This document shows, in pieces, positions 42,146-50,140 of a stretch of 64,000 nt of DNA (its first letter is position 1; every line of letters starts with the position of its first letter). The DNA comes from Pseudomonas sp. URMO17WK12:I11. Its GTDB lineage: Bacteria > Pseudomonadota > Gammaproteobacteria > Pseudomonadales > Pseudomonadaceae. A program made the position numbers and the translations under genes. The notes under the pieces are model-generated. The model was not told the origin of the DNA. It ran no database searches and saw only the letters and a list, made by a program, of their open reading frames with translations. The stretch spans positions 62,001 through 126,000 of the forward strand of contig NZ_VEDF01000009.1 in the NCBI RefSeq assembly GCF_007677725.1, read 5' to 3'.

Positions 42146-42712
42146 ATGTCCCTCAGCGAAAAACAGAAAATGCTCAGTGGTCAACTGTACCTGGCCAGTT
42201 GCCCCGAGCTGCAGGCCGAGCAGATTGCCAGCAAGCATTGGATGCACCGTTACAACAACAGCGTCGAGCTACTCGACGAGGCGCGCAACGGCCTGCTCGC
42301 CGAACACTTTGGCCATGTTGGCGAGGGCACGGTGATCCGCCCGCCGTTTCATTGCGACTATGGCTACAACATCAGTGTCGGGCGCAACACGTTCATCAAC
42401 TTCAATTGCGTGATCCTCGACGTGGTGCCGGTGCGCATCGGCGATGATTGCCAGATCGGCCCCAACGTGCAGATCTATGCGGCAGATCATCCGCTCGACC
42501 CTGAAGTACGCCGCAGCGGACTGGAGAGTGGCCGGCCAGTGGTGATTGGCGACAACGTCTGGATTGGCGGAGCGGCGATCATCCTGCCGGGGGTGACGGT
42601 TGGCGACAACGCCGTGATTGGGGCTGGGAGCGTGGTGACGCGTGATGTGCCCCCGGGGGCAACCGTAGTGGGTAATCCGGCGCGGGTGCGTCAGCCCGCC
42701 CAGGAACAGTAG
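42146..42712 (+). CDS. Maltose/galactoside O-acetyltransferase-like protein
   Basis: A LacA/Maa-type acetyltransferase of 188 aa with a left-handed beta-helix. The N-terminal Mac domain (LSEKQKMLSGQLYLASCPELQAE) precedes hexapeptide repeats, with FNCVILDVVPVRIGDDCQIGPNVQIYAADHPLD containing the catalytic His, and IIPGVT-type turns (ILPGVTVGDNAVIGAGSVVTRDVPPG). TAGGAG precedes ATG 42146. It acetylates a sugar in related bacteria. Its last 22 bases overlap the end of the convergent downstream gene. Confidence 0.9.
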   Translation: MSLSEKQKMLSGQLYLASCPELQAEQIASKHWMHRYNNSVELLDEARNGLLAEHFGHVGEGTVIRPPFHCDYGYNISVGRNTFINFNCVILDVVPVRIGDDCQIGPNVQIYAADHPLDPEVRRSGLESGRPVVIGDNVWIGGAAIILPGVTVGDNAVIGAGSVVTRDVPPGATVVGNPARVRQPAQEQ

Positions 42713-43257
42713 CAACCGACCGCCAGCGTGTTGGATGCAGTGACCTTGCGCCCCGCCAGCAGCGCCTTGATGATGGGCTCTATGAAGCTGTTGCTGGCAT
42801 TGCAGACGGCCCCTTCGCTGTAGGGGCCGAAGTACGCCAGATGCCCTTCACGATCCCAGATGGCGACCGCCGGCGATGCTGGCAGTCGTTCGCTGCCGGG
42901 CAGGTAGGCGAGAGGCTGCAGGCTGTTCAGGTTGGCCGGCAACTGGCCGTGGCTGCCGGGCTTGTGCACGACGTGGAAGGTCACGCCTTGGCCGGCGAAC
43001 TGGGTAATCAGGTCGCCCAGGTGCTGCTGGTTGCCAACATTGCAGGGGCAGGCCGGGTCCCAGAAGTGCACGACGCGGATCGGGCCGGGGCCGGCGAGTT
43101 CCGTAGGCAAGCGCAGTAAGCTGCCGTCGAATAGCGTGGCCTGCTCGTCGAAGGGCCGCAGGTAGCGGGACTGGAAGCTGCTGTAGGCCAGCCAGAACAC
43201 CAAGCCGCTCAGCCCGATCGCTGCAATCACCAGTAGCTGTTTGATTCGCTTTGCCAT
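42691..43257 (-). CDS. DUF6436 thioredoxin-like membrane-anchored protein
   Basis: A 188-aa protein with an N-terminal helix (QLLVIAAIGLSGLVFWLAYSSF) and a periplasmic thioredoxin-like domain. The presumed active region is VVHFWDPACPCNVGNQQHLGDL, with CPC in place of CxxC; more cysteines occur near the C-terminus (AVCNAS, VGCYCSWAG). It matches the proteobacterial DUF6436 family as I know it. Function is unknown; redox or metal handling is plausible. It converges with and overlaps the acetyltransferase gene. Confidence 0.72.
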   Translation of the reverse strand: MAKRIKQLLVIAAIGLSGLVFWLAYSSFQSRYLRPFDEQATLFDGSLLRLPTELAGPGPIRVVHFWDPACPCNVGNQQHLGDLITQFAGQGVTFHVVHKPGSHGQLPANLNSLQPLAYLPGSERLPASPAVAIWDREGHLAYFGPYSEGAVCNASNSFIEPIIKALLAGRKVTASNTLAVGCYCSWAG

Positions 43258-43374
43258 GCTCGATCCGCAGTGCGGGCCGTCAGCGGCCCGAGAAGAAAAG
43301 TGCTCAAGCTTGCCACGCCGCCGGCCAGAGCTGAATATCGCAGATCAATTCTCGCCCAGTTGTGGATGTAATCG

Positions 43375-44301
43375 ATGCCCGCCAGCTTTCACCCTGACCT
43401 GCTGCGCGCCGAGTTGGCGCCGTTGGCTGCCCGTGCTGCAGTGTCCGAACAGGGCCAGCGCTATCAGCGGTTCTATGGCCTGGACCTGCCAGGGCAGCGC
43501 TGGCTGGGTGGTTTCTCAGCGGGGGGATTCGAGCTGGCCGCCCAGGCCTGGCTGCCAGCGCAGGCGGTTGCCACGGTGTTTCTCCTGCACGGTTACTACG
43601 ATCACATGGGGCTCTATGGGCACGTGGTGAGCTGGGCACTGAACAGCGGCTTTGCGGTAATCAGCTGCGATTTGCCTGGCCACGGACTGTCCAGTGGCGA
43701 ACGGGCCAGCATCAGCGATTTCGCAATCTATCAGCAGGTGCTCGAAGGGCTTTTCGAGCAGGCTCGAAGCCTGCAGTTGCCGCGCCCATGGCACTTGTGC
43801 GGGCAAAGTACCGGCGGCGCGATCGCGGTAGATCATGTGCTGCACCAGGGTGTGCACAGCCCGATCGATGGGCAGGTAATCCTGCTGGCGCCGTTGGTCC
43901 GCCCGCGCGCCTGGCACTGGTCGAAGTTCAGCTATCGGGTGCTGCGCCATTTCGTCGACGGCATCGAGCGGCGCTTCAGCGAAAACAGCAACGACCCGGA
44001 TTTTCTGCCGTTCCTGCAGGCCGATCCATTGCAGCCGCGGCGGTTACCTACGGCCTGGGTCGGGGCCTTGATCGACTGGGTCACGCGCATCGAGGCGGCG
44101 CCGCGCAGCACGCGGCAGCCGCTGATCATTCAGGGCCAGGCAGATGGTACCGTGGACTGGCCGTACAACCTGCGGGTGCTCAAAAGCAAGTTCGCCGAGC
44201 CGCAGATCCTGATGCTGCCCGATGCCCGTCACCACCTGGCCAATGAGCTGCCAGCCATCCGTCAGCGCTACTTCGAGTTCATCGATCAGCGCCTGGGCTG
44301 A
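43375..44301 (+). CDS. Alpha/beta hydrolase, monoacylglycerol-lipase/lysophospholipase-like
   Basis: A serine hydrolase of the hydrolase_4/PldB type, 308 aa. The oxyanion region is VFLLHGYYDHMGLYGHV, the strand-turn DLPGHGLSSGERASISDF is typical, Ser145 is the nucleophile in LCGQSTGGAIAVD, and the terminal His lies in LPDARHHLANE. There is no signal peptide. Substrate is probably a lyso- or monoacyl-lipid. The start has no strong ribosome-binding site. Its stop abuts the end of the convergent DUF2059 gene without any gap. Confidence 0.87.
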   Translation: MPASFHPDLLRAELAPLAARAAVSEQGQRYQRFYGLDLPGQRWLGGFSAGGFELAAQAWLPAQAVATVFLLHGYYDHMGLYGHVVSWALNSGFAVISCDLPGHGLSSGERASISDFAIYQQVLEGLFEQARSLQLPRPWHLCGQSTGGAIAVDHVLHQGVHSPIDGQVILLAPLVRPRAWHWSKFSYRVLRHFVDGIERRFSENSNDPDFLPFLQADPLQPRRLPTAWVGALIDWVTRIEAAPRSTRQPLIIQGQADGTVDWPYNLRVLKSKFAEPQILMLPDARHHLANELPAIRQRYFEFIDQRLG

Positions 44302-45051
44302 TCACGGCTGCGTGGGATTCTGACCGACCGCCAGCCCAGCGCGCACTGCGGCGATGGCAGCCTGATAATAGGCCCTGCCTTCGGCCGACTCGGCGAACGT
44401 GGCGAACGCTTCCAGCTCGGCATCGGACAGGTTGCGGTAGACATACAGCAGGGTGTTGTTGAGGTCTTCGCCGATCTGGCTCATCAGGCGCTGGCGCTGC
44501 CCGTCGAGCAGCCCTTGGGCCTGACCCGCGCCGAACAGCCCTGGGATCATCGAGCTGAGACTGTCGGCCGCGACGCCGGCAATCGCCAGGCTGACCTCGG
44601 CACCGGCTTCACGCGCCGGCAGGGCCTGGGCCAGGTGGCCGATGATCAGCAGGCGGTCGTCGCTGGCCTGGATCTTCGGCAAGCCTTTGGCGTTCTTGGC
44701 CAGTTGATCCTTGCGCGTGGCGAGCAGCTCGGCAGCGACGATCTTGCGCCCCAGGGGCGATTGAAAGAAGGTCAGGGCCGGTGCCGGATCGGGCAGGGCG
44801 CTGCGCAGCTTGGCCAAGGCCCGGCTGTCCATGGCCTGGGCCTGGAAACGCTGGTTGCTGTTGCTGACCAACGCCTGGTACACCGCTGGCGGCAGGCTGT
44901 TGTGGTAGCGCTGCTGGGCTGCGCTGACGGCATCGGTGAAATGGGCACGCTGGTCGGGCCAACCGGCGGCCTTGTACAGTTGATCGACGCTGTCCGCCCA
45001 GGCAGGCATGGTGCAGATCATCAGCACAAGCAGGGAAAACAGACGGCGCAT
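44302..45051 (-). CDS. DUF2059 exported protein
   Basis: A 249-aa secreted or periplasmic protein with signal peptide RRLFSLLVLMICTMPAWA. The C-terminal DUF2059-type helical domain is recognisable in LLYVYRNLSDAELEAFATFAESAEGRAYYQAAIAAVRAGL. The N-terminal half (VDQLYKAAGWPDQRAHFTDAVSAAQQRY) resembles the same helical unit, so it may contain a repeat. Function is not known. It is divergent from the dioxygenase gene. Confidence 0.78.
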   Translation of the reverse strand: MRRLFSLLVLMICTMPAWADSVDQLYKAAGWPDQRAHFTDAVSAAQQRYHNSLPPAVYQALVSNSNQRFQAQAMDSRALAKLRSALPDPAPALTFFQSPLGRKIVAAELLATRKDQLAKNAKGLPKIQASDDRLLIIGHLAQALPAREAGAEVSLAIAGVAADSLSSMIPGLFGAGQAQGLLDGQRQRLMSQIGEDLNNTLLYVYRNLSDAELEAFATFAESAEGRAYYQAAIAAVRAGLAVGQNPTQP

Positions 45052-45173
45052 TCAAGACTCCTGTCGACAGGCAGCTATTGTCTGTGGCGCAGTGTCGTTT
45101 TGTCGAGCAATCCTGTCGCTTGTCAGCCAAGTGGCGCTGTGCGCCGACAGGGCGAATGGATATGATGCGCGCC

Positions 45174-45797
45174 ATGCCCATCTCCCTTGAAAACCCGATG
45201 CTTGCGGCCGTCGTTGACGATCTGGCCACCCATGGCTGGTCGCAGCAGGCGCTCTTTTTGCCTGCCGACCTGGTGCGCGCGCTGGCGGCCGAGTGTCGGC
45301 GGCGTGATGCAGAGGGCGAACTCAACCCCGCCGGCATCGGCCGCGGTGACGCCCAGGCGGTGCGCGAAAGCATTCGCGGCGACCAGATCCAGTGGATCGA
45401 TCCTGGCCAGGACGAGGCCTGCGACCGCTATCTGGCGGCAATGGACCAGTTGCGCCTGGCGATCAACCAGGGTTTGTTCCTGGGGCTTGAAGACTTCGAA
45501 TGCCACTTTGCGCTCTATCCACCAGGCGCTTTCTACCGCCGTCACCTGGACCGTTTCCGCGACGATGACCGGCGCATGGTTTCGGCGGTGCTGTACCTCA
45601 ACGAGGATTGGCAGCCGGAGCACGGCGGCCAGCTGCGCATGTTCCTGGCCAACGATGTCAACCACGACGTAGAGCCAGTGGCCGGATGCCTGGCGGTGTT
45701 TCTGTCTGGCGAAGTTCCACACGAGGTGCTGCCCGCCAGACGCGAGCGCCTATCCCTGACCGGCTGGTTCCGCCGCCGTGGCACAGAGCTTTTTTGA
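45174..45797 (+). CDS. 2OG-Fe(II) oxygenase (prolyl-4-hydroxylase-like)
   Basis: A 2-oxoglutarate- and iron-dependent dioxygenase, 207 aa. The metal triad is visible as HLD in FYRRHLDRFRDDDRRMVSAVLYLN and a distal His in FLSGEVPHEVLPARRERLSLTGWF, where the following Arg contacts 2-oxoglutarate. ATG 45174 was chosen because the protein family usually begins near PISLENP; ATG 45162 and 45165 are also possible and no ribosome-binding site is decisive. Substrate is unknown. Confidence 0.82.
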   Translation: MPISLENPMLAAVVDDLATHGWSQQALFLPADLVRALAAECRRRDAEGELNPAGIGRGDAQAVRESIRGDQIQWIDPGQDEACDRYLAAMDQLRLAINQGLFLGLEDFECHFALYPPGAFYRRHLDRFRDDDRRMVSAVLYLNEDWQPEHGGQLRMFLANDVNHDVEPVAGCLAVFLSGEVPHEVLPARRERLSLTGWFRRRGTELF

Positions 45798-45799
45798 GC

Positions 45800-45854
45800 G
45801 GCAAGCTACAAGCTTCACGGCGTACGCAGGCCTGCTTCTAGCTTGCAGCTTGCC
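45800..45854. repeat. REP-like hairpin downstream of the dioxygenase gene
   Basis: GGCAAGCTACAAGCT (45800-45814) and AGCTTGCAGCTTGCC (45840-45854) are inverted copies with one mismatch, separated by 25 bases. This sequence type is a common extragenic palindrome in P. putida-group genomes. It lies exactly between convergent genes and probably serves as a termination or mRNA-end structure. Confidence 0.75.
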
Positions 45855-45862
45855 CCCGCCCC

Positions 45863-46333
45863 TCAGTGGGTGGCGGAGAACCATTTCTGTTCGAGTTCGG
45901 CCAGGCGGCCGCTGTCTTTCAGGCGCTGCAAGGCGTTGTTCACGGCGCTTTCGAAGGCCGGATTGTCCTTCTGGAACGGGATCACCATTTTCTGCTCGCC
46001 GAAGGCCTGGCTGACGTCCAATGCCCCGCCGGCCGGCGGCGACTCGCTCGACGGCATCAGTGAAATGTCGTACTTGCCCGTTTCCACGCCTGGCAGGGCC
46101 TCTGTCGCAGGCGCTTCGATGAATTCGGCGCGCAAGTCCAGCTCGCGGGCCAGTTCCTGACCGACCTCGATGTCGTAGCCGGTGAGGCGCTCGTTTTCCT
46201 TGAAGGAGTACGGTGCGTGATCGGCTTGCACGGCAATGCGCAATTCCCCCCGGTCGGCGATTTCGTCTATCAGTTCGGCCTGAGCCAGCGGCGTGATCAG
46301 TACTGCCAGCAGTACGCCAATGGTCGAACGCAT
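45863..46333 (-). CDS. Compact amino-acid-type ABC binding protein (one lobe missing)
   Basis: An SBP_bac_3-type periplasmic protein of only 156 aa; family members are about 250. ATG 46333 gives a signal peptide MRSTIGVLLAVLITPLAQA. The N-terminal lobe is normal (LRIAVQADHAPYSFKENERLTGYDIEVGQELARELDLRAEFI, then LPGVETGKYDISLM). After GEQKMVIPF the chain goes directly to the C-terminal lobe-1 elements (NPAFESAVNNALQRLKDSGRLAELEQKWF). About 80-90 residues of the second lobe are absent, yet the frame is intact. No permease or ATPase gene is adjacent. It could be a sensor or binding protein rather than a transporter part. Confidence 0.78.
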   Translation of the reverse strand: MRSTIGVLLAVLITPLAQAELIDEIADRGELRIAVQADHAPYSFKENERLTGYDIEVGQELARELDLRAEFIEAPATEALPGVETGKYDISLMPSSESPPAGGALDVSQAFGEQKMVIPFQKDNPAFESAVNNALQRLKDSGRLAELEQKWFSATH

Positions 46334-46491
46334 GGAGTGCCCCTTTTTCTTGAATCCAATGAGTAACCTTCGCCGCCATTTTTCCTGAGGCGGTCGAGCG
46401 CAGCCTATGACCATCGAGCCTGGGCGAGGTTTAACCCTAACTGAAATATTGATGCCTCGGGGCCACGATTGCTCCAGCCTGCGGCACAAAT

Positions 46492-46518
46492 GAAAAGGGA
46501 GGCCACCAGGGCCTCCCT
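46492..46518 (-). terminator. serA: Intrinsic terminator of serA
   Basis: On the minus strand AGGGAGGCC pairs with GGCCTCCCT across a five-base loop and is followed by a T-run (TTTT), 20 bases past the serA stop. Confidence 0.8.
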
Positions 46519-46538
46519 CTACCATGCCGCGGAAAAGG

Positions 46539-47768
46539 TCAGAACAGTACGCGCGAGCGAATGGTGCCTTTGACCTGCTGCAGTTTTTCCTGAGCCAGGT
46601 CGGAGTATTCGGCGTCGACGTCGATGACCACGTAACCGACTTTCTCGTTGGTCTGCAGGAACTGGCCAGAGATGTTGATGCCGTTTTCGGCGAACACCTT
46701 GTTGATCTCGCTGAGCACGCCGGGGATGTTCTCGTGGATGTGCAGCAGGCGATGCTTGCCTGGGTGCGCTGGCAGCGCCACTTCCGGGAAGTTGACCGAC
46801 GACACCGATGTACCGTTGTCGCTGTACTTCACCAGCTTCTCAGCCACTTCCAGACCGATGTTGGCCTGGGCTTCGGCGGTGGAGCCGCCGATGTGCGGGG
46901 TCAGGATCACGTTGTCCAGGCCGCGCAGCGGGCTTTCGAACTCTTCATCGTTGGAGCGCGGCTCGACCGGGAACACGTCGATGGCGGCACCGATCAGGTG
47001 CTTGTCCTTGATCGCGGCGGCCAGGTGGTCGAGTTCGACCACGGTGCCACGGGCGGCGTTGATCAGGATCGAGCCTTTTTTCATCGCCCGGATTTCCTTC
47101 TCGCCGATCATCCACTGGGTGGATGGCAACTCAGGCACGTGCAGCGAAACGATGTCGGCCAGGCCCAGCAGCTCGTTGAGGCTGGTGACCTGCACCGCAT
47201 TGCCCAGCGGCAGCTTGGTCAGCGGGTCGAAGAAGTACACCTGCATGCCCAGGTTTTCCGCCAATACCGACAACTGCGTACCGATCGAGCCGTAGCCGAC
47301 GATGCCCAGCTTCTTGCCGCGGATCTCGAACGAGTTGGCCGCGCTCTTGATCCAGCCACCTCGGTGGCAGGACGCGTTTTTCTCAGGGATACCGCGCAGC
47401 AGCAAGATGGCCTCGGCAAGCACCAGCTCGGCCACCGAACGGGTATTGGAGTACGGCGCGTTGAACACGGCGATACCGCGTTCGCGCGCAGCTTCCAGGT
47501 CGACCTGGTTGGTGCCGATGCAGAAGCAGCCGACGGCGACCAGCTTCTTGGCACAGTCGAAGATTTCTTCGGTCAACTGGGTGCGCGAGCGGATGCCGAT
47601 GAAATGGGCGTCGGCGATCTTTTCCTTCAGCTCGGCTTCCGGCAACGAACCAGTGAGGTATTCGATGTTGGTGTAGCCGGCAGCCTTGAGGGTATCGACT
47701 GCGTTCTGGTGTACACCTTCAAGAAGAAGGAACCGGATCTTGCTCTTGTCGAGAGAAGTCTTGCTCAT
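46539..47768 (-). CDS. serA: D-3-phosphoglycerate dehydrogenase
   Basis: First enzyme of serine synthesis, oxidising 3-phosphoglycerate; 409 aa, the same length class as the E. coli enzyme (410). The NAD site reads GIVGYGSIGTQLSVLAENLGM, the catalytic region ILINAARGTVV and the His motif ILTPHIGGSTAEAQANIG. The C-terminal ACT domain (serine feedback) ends in VDAEYSDLAQEKLQQVKGTIRSRVLF. ATG 47768 is at the usual family start. It is divergent from the D-2-hydroxyglutarate dehydrogenase gene, which removes a by-product of SerA side activity. Confidence 0.96.
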   Translation of the reverse strand: MSKTSLDKSKIRFLLLEGVHQNAVDTLKAAGYTNIEYLTGSLPEAELKEKIADAHFIGIRSRTQLTEEIFDCAKKLVAVGCFCIGTNQVDLEAARERGIAVFNAPYSNTRSVAELVLAEAILLLRGIPEKNASCHRGGWIKSAANSFEIRGKKLGIVGYGSIGTQLSVLAENLGMQVYFFDPLTKLPLGNAVQVTSLNELLGLADIVSLHVPELPSTQWMIGEKEIRAMKKGSILINAARGTVVELDHLAAAIKDKHLIGAAIDVFPVEPRSNDEEFESPLRGLDNVILTPHIGGSTAEAQANIGLEVAEKLVKYSDNGTSVSSVNFPEVALPAHPGKHRLLHIHENIPGVLSEINKVFAENGINISGQFLQTNEKVGYVVIDVDAEYSDLAQEKLQQVKGTIRSRVLF

Positions 47769-47852
47769 CTGCGTAAACCTGTATCCCGGAGAAAAAATGG
47801 CGAGGGGTGATGCCAGGCGCCAGGGCGTCCTTAGCATGAACAGCGGGGGCGC

Positions 47853-47864
47853 TATGCTAGCATA
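47853..47864. promoter_or_regulatory. 12-base palindrome in the serA / D2HGDH divergent promoter
   Basis: TATGCTAGCATA is a perfect palindrome inside the 171-base divergent region. It may be an operator, or it could supply -10 elements on both strands (TATGCT / TAGCAT-type). Confidence 0.4.
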
Positions 47865-47939
47865 CGCGACACAATCTGAGCTTATCCCGACAGGTGAAGA
47901 CTGCTCAGGCTGACTATGAATAAGTCGAGAGTTGCAGCG

Positions 47940-49346
47940 ATGACCCACCCTGCGGTAATTGATGAACTGATGGCCCTTGTCGACCCTGGCAAGGTATTGA
48001 CCGACCCGGCGTCGCTCGAGGCCTACGGCAAGGACTGGACCAAGCATTACGCGCCAGCGCCGACGGCCGTCGTGTTTCCCAAATCGGTCGAGCAGGTCCA
48101 GGCCATCGTGCGCTGGGCCAATGTCCATGGGGTTGCGCTGGTGCCGTCGGGCGGGCGCACCGGATTGTCCGGCGGTGCGGTCGCCGCGCACGGCGAAGTG
48201 GTCGTGGCGTTCGACCAGATGAACCGGATTCTCGACTTCAATGCCTTCGACCGCACCGTGGTGTGTCAGCCGGGGGTGGTCACCGCTCAATTGCAAGCCT
48301 TCGCCCTGGAGCAGGGGCTGTACTATCCAGTGGATTTAGCCTCCAGCGGTTCGAGCCAGATCGGCGGCAACATCGGCACCAACGCGGGCGGCATCAAGGT
48401 GATTCGCTACGGCATGACCCGCAACTGGGTGGCCGGCCTGAAAGTCGTCACCGGTCAGGGCGAGTTGCTGGAACTCAACAAAGACCTGATCAAGAACGCC
48501 ACCGGCTATGATTTGCGCCAGCTGTTCATCGGTGCCGAGGGCACCCTGGGGTTCGTGGTGGAGGCGACCATGCGCCTGGACCGCGCCCCGCGAAATCTCA
48601 CCGCCATGGTCCTCGGCACGCCGGATTTCGACTCCATCATGCCTGTGCTGCATGCCTTCCAGGGCAAGCTTGACCTGACCGCTTTTGAATTCTTTTCCGA
48701 CAAGGGCCTGGCCAAGATTCTGGCCCGAGGCGACGTGCCCGCGCCATTCGCCAGCGACTGCCCGTTCTATGCCTTGCTGGAGTTCGAGGCGACTACCGAG
48801 CAGGTTGCCGAGCAGGCGCTGGCCACCTTCGAGCACTGCGTCGAACAGGGCTGGGTACTCGATGGCGTGATGAGTCAGAGCGAAACCCAGCTCAACAACC
48901 TGTGGAAGCTGCGTGAGTACCTGTCCGAAACCATTTCCCACTGGACGCCCTACAAGAACGACATCTCCGTCACCGTTTCCAAGGTGCCAGCATTCCTGCG
49001 CGACATCGATGCCATCGTCAGCGCCCACTACCCCGATTACGAAGTGGTCTGGTACGGCCATATCGGCGACGGCAACCTGCACCTGAACATCCTCAAGCCC
49101 GAGCACATGGACAAGGATGCGTTTTTCGCCTCGTGCACCAAGGTCAACAAATGGGTGTTCGAGATCGTCCAGCGCTATGACGGCTCGATCTCTGCCGAAC
49201 ATGGCGTGGGCATGACCAAGCGCGACTATCTGGGCTACAGCCGCTCCCCCGAAGAAATTGCCTGCATGAAGGCGATAAAGGCCGTGTTCGACCCTAATGG
49301 CATCATGAATCCGGGTAAGATCTTCGCTCCTGAACAAAAGCAGTGA
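47940..49346 (+). CDS. D-2-hydroxyglutarate dehydrogenase-like FAD oxidoreductase
   Basis: A GlcD/D2HGDH-family FAD flavoprotein, 468 aa. The FAD_binding_4 domain contains VPSGGRTGLSGGAVAAHGEVVVAF and GGNIGTNAGGIKVIRYG; the C-terminal cap contains WYGHIGDGNLHLNILKPEHMD with metal-binding His and SAEHGVGMTKRDYLGYSRSPEEIACM. ATG 47940 has GAGAG upstream; ATG 47916 is an alternative. Divergence from serA matches Pseudomonas, where D2HGDH reoxidises the D-2-hydroxyglutarate made by SerA and passes electrons onward. Glycolate or lactate dehydrogenase activity is the alternative. Confidence 0.87.
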   Translation: MTHPAVIDELMALVDPGKVLTDPASLEAYGKDWTKHYAPAPTAVVFPKSVEQVQAIVRWANVHGVALVPSGGRTGLSGGAVAAHGEVVVAFDQMNRILDFNAFDRTVVCQPGVVTAQLQAFALEQGLYYPVDLASSGSSQIGGNIGTNAGGIKVIRYGMTRNWVAGLKVVTGQGELLELNKDLIKNATGYDLRQLFIGAEGTLGFVVEATMRLDRAPRNLTAMVLGTPDFDSIMPVLHAFQGKLDLTAFEFFSDKGLAKILARGDVPAPFASDCPFYALLEFEATTEQVAEQALATFEHCVEQGWVLDGVMSQSETQLNNLWKLREYLSETISHWTPYKNDISVTVSKVPAFLRDIDAIVSAHYPDYEVVWYGHIGDGNLHLNILKPEHMDKDAFFASCTKVNKWVFEIVQRYDGSISAEHGVGMTKRDYLGYSRSPEEIACMKAIKAVFDPNGIMNPGKIFAPEQKQ

Positions 49347-49361
49347 TCAAAGGAGTCGGCC

Positions 49362-50027
49362 ATGAGTTACCAGCACCAGTACGTAGACGGCACGCGCATC
49401 CATTTCCCCCTGGGCAAGGTGGTGTGCATCGGTCGCAACTATGCCGAGCACGCCAGGGAACTGGACAACCCCATTCCTTCCGAACCGCTGCTGTTCATCA
49501 AACCGGGCAGCTGCGTGGTGCCGCTCGAAGGTGGGTTCAAGATTCCGACCGACCGTGGTTCCGTGCACTACGAGGCGGAGATCGCCGTGCTGCTGGGCAA
49601 GCCGCTGTCGGCTCATGCGTCGGTCGAAGAAGTGCTCGATGCCATCTCTGGTTACGCGCCGGCACTGGACCTGACCTTGCGCGATGTGCAGGCCAAGCTC
49701 AAGGAAAACGGCCTGCCGTGGGAGTTGTGCAAAAGCTTCGATGGCGCCTGCGTGCTGCCGCCGTTCGTCAGCGCCGCCTCCTTTGAAGACGTCACCGACA
49801 TTCCCGTGCGCCTGACCATCAACGGCGAGGTTCGTCAGGATGGCAACAGCGCGATGATGCTCAACCCCATCGTGCCGATCATCCAGCACATGGCAGCGCA
49901 GTTTTCGCTGCAGGCGGGTGACGTGATCCTCACCGGCACCCCGGCCGGGGTAGGGCCATTCAACGTCGGTGATGAACTGGTGCTCGAACTGCCGGGGGTG
50001 TGCCGCTTCGAGAGCCGCGTGCGCTGA
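49362..50027 (+). CDS. Fumarylacetoacetate hydrolase (FAH) family protein
   Basis: A 221-aa member of the FAH/YcgM group, soluble. Segments KVVCIGRNYAEHARELDNPIPSEPLLFIKPGSCVV, IHYEAEIAVLLGK-type (here VHYEAEIAVLLGKPL) with metal-binding acidic residues, and GDVILTGTPAGVGPFNVGDELVLELPGV are typical. AAAGGAGTCGGCC precedes the ATG, 15 bases after the dehydrogenase stop, so the two are co-transcribed. Relatives decarboxylate oxaloacetate or hydrolyse acylpyruvates. A stem-loop with T-rich tail closes the unit. Confidence 0.9.
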   Translation: MSYQHQYVDGTRIHFPLGKVVCIGRNYAEHARELDNPIPSEPLLFIKPGSCVVPLEGGFKIPTDRGSVHYEAEIAVLLGKPLSAHASVEEVLDAISGYAPALDLTLRDVQAKLKENGLPWELCKSFDGACVLPPFVSAASFEDVTDIPVRLTINGEVRQDGNSAMMLNPIVPIIQHMAAQFSLQAGDVILTGTPAGVGPFNVGDELVLELPGVCRFESRVR

Positions 50028-50037
50028 TTGCGCAGGC

Positions 50038-50070
50038 AGTGGCCTGGCCACGGATAGCGACCAGGCCACT
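50038..50070 (+). terminator. Terminator after FAH-family gene
   Basis: AGTGGCCTGG (50038-50047) pairs perfectly with CCAGGCCACT (50061-50070), followed by a T-rich stretch with TTTTTT at about 50081-50088. Confidence 0.6.
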
Positions 50071-50140
50071 ACCCTTTACCGTTTTTTCACACTGCATCGG
50101 CATAATGCGCGAACCTCGCTCATCGCTCCAGGACCTTTGC

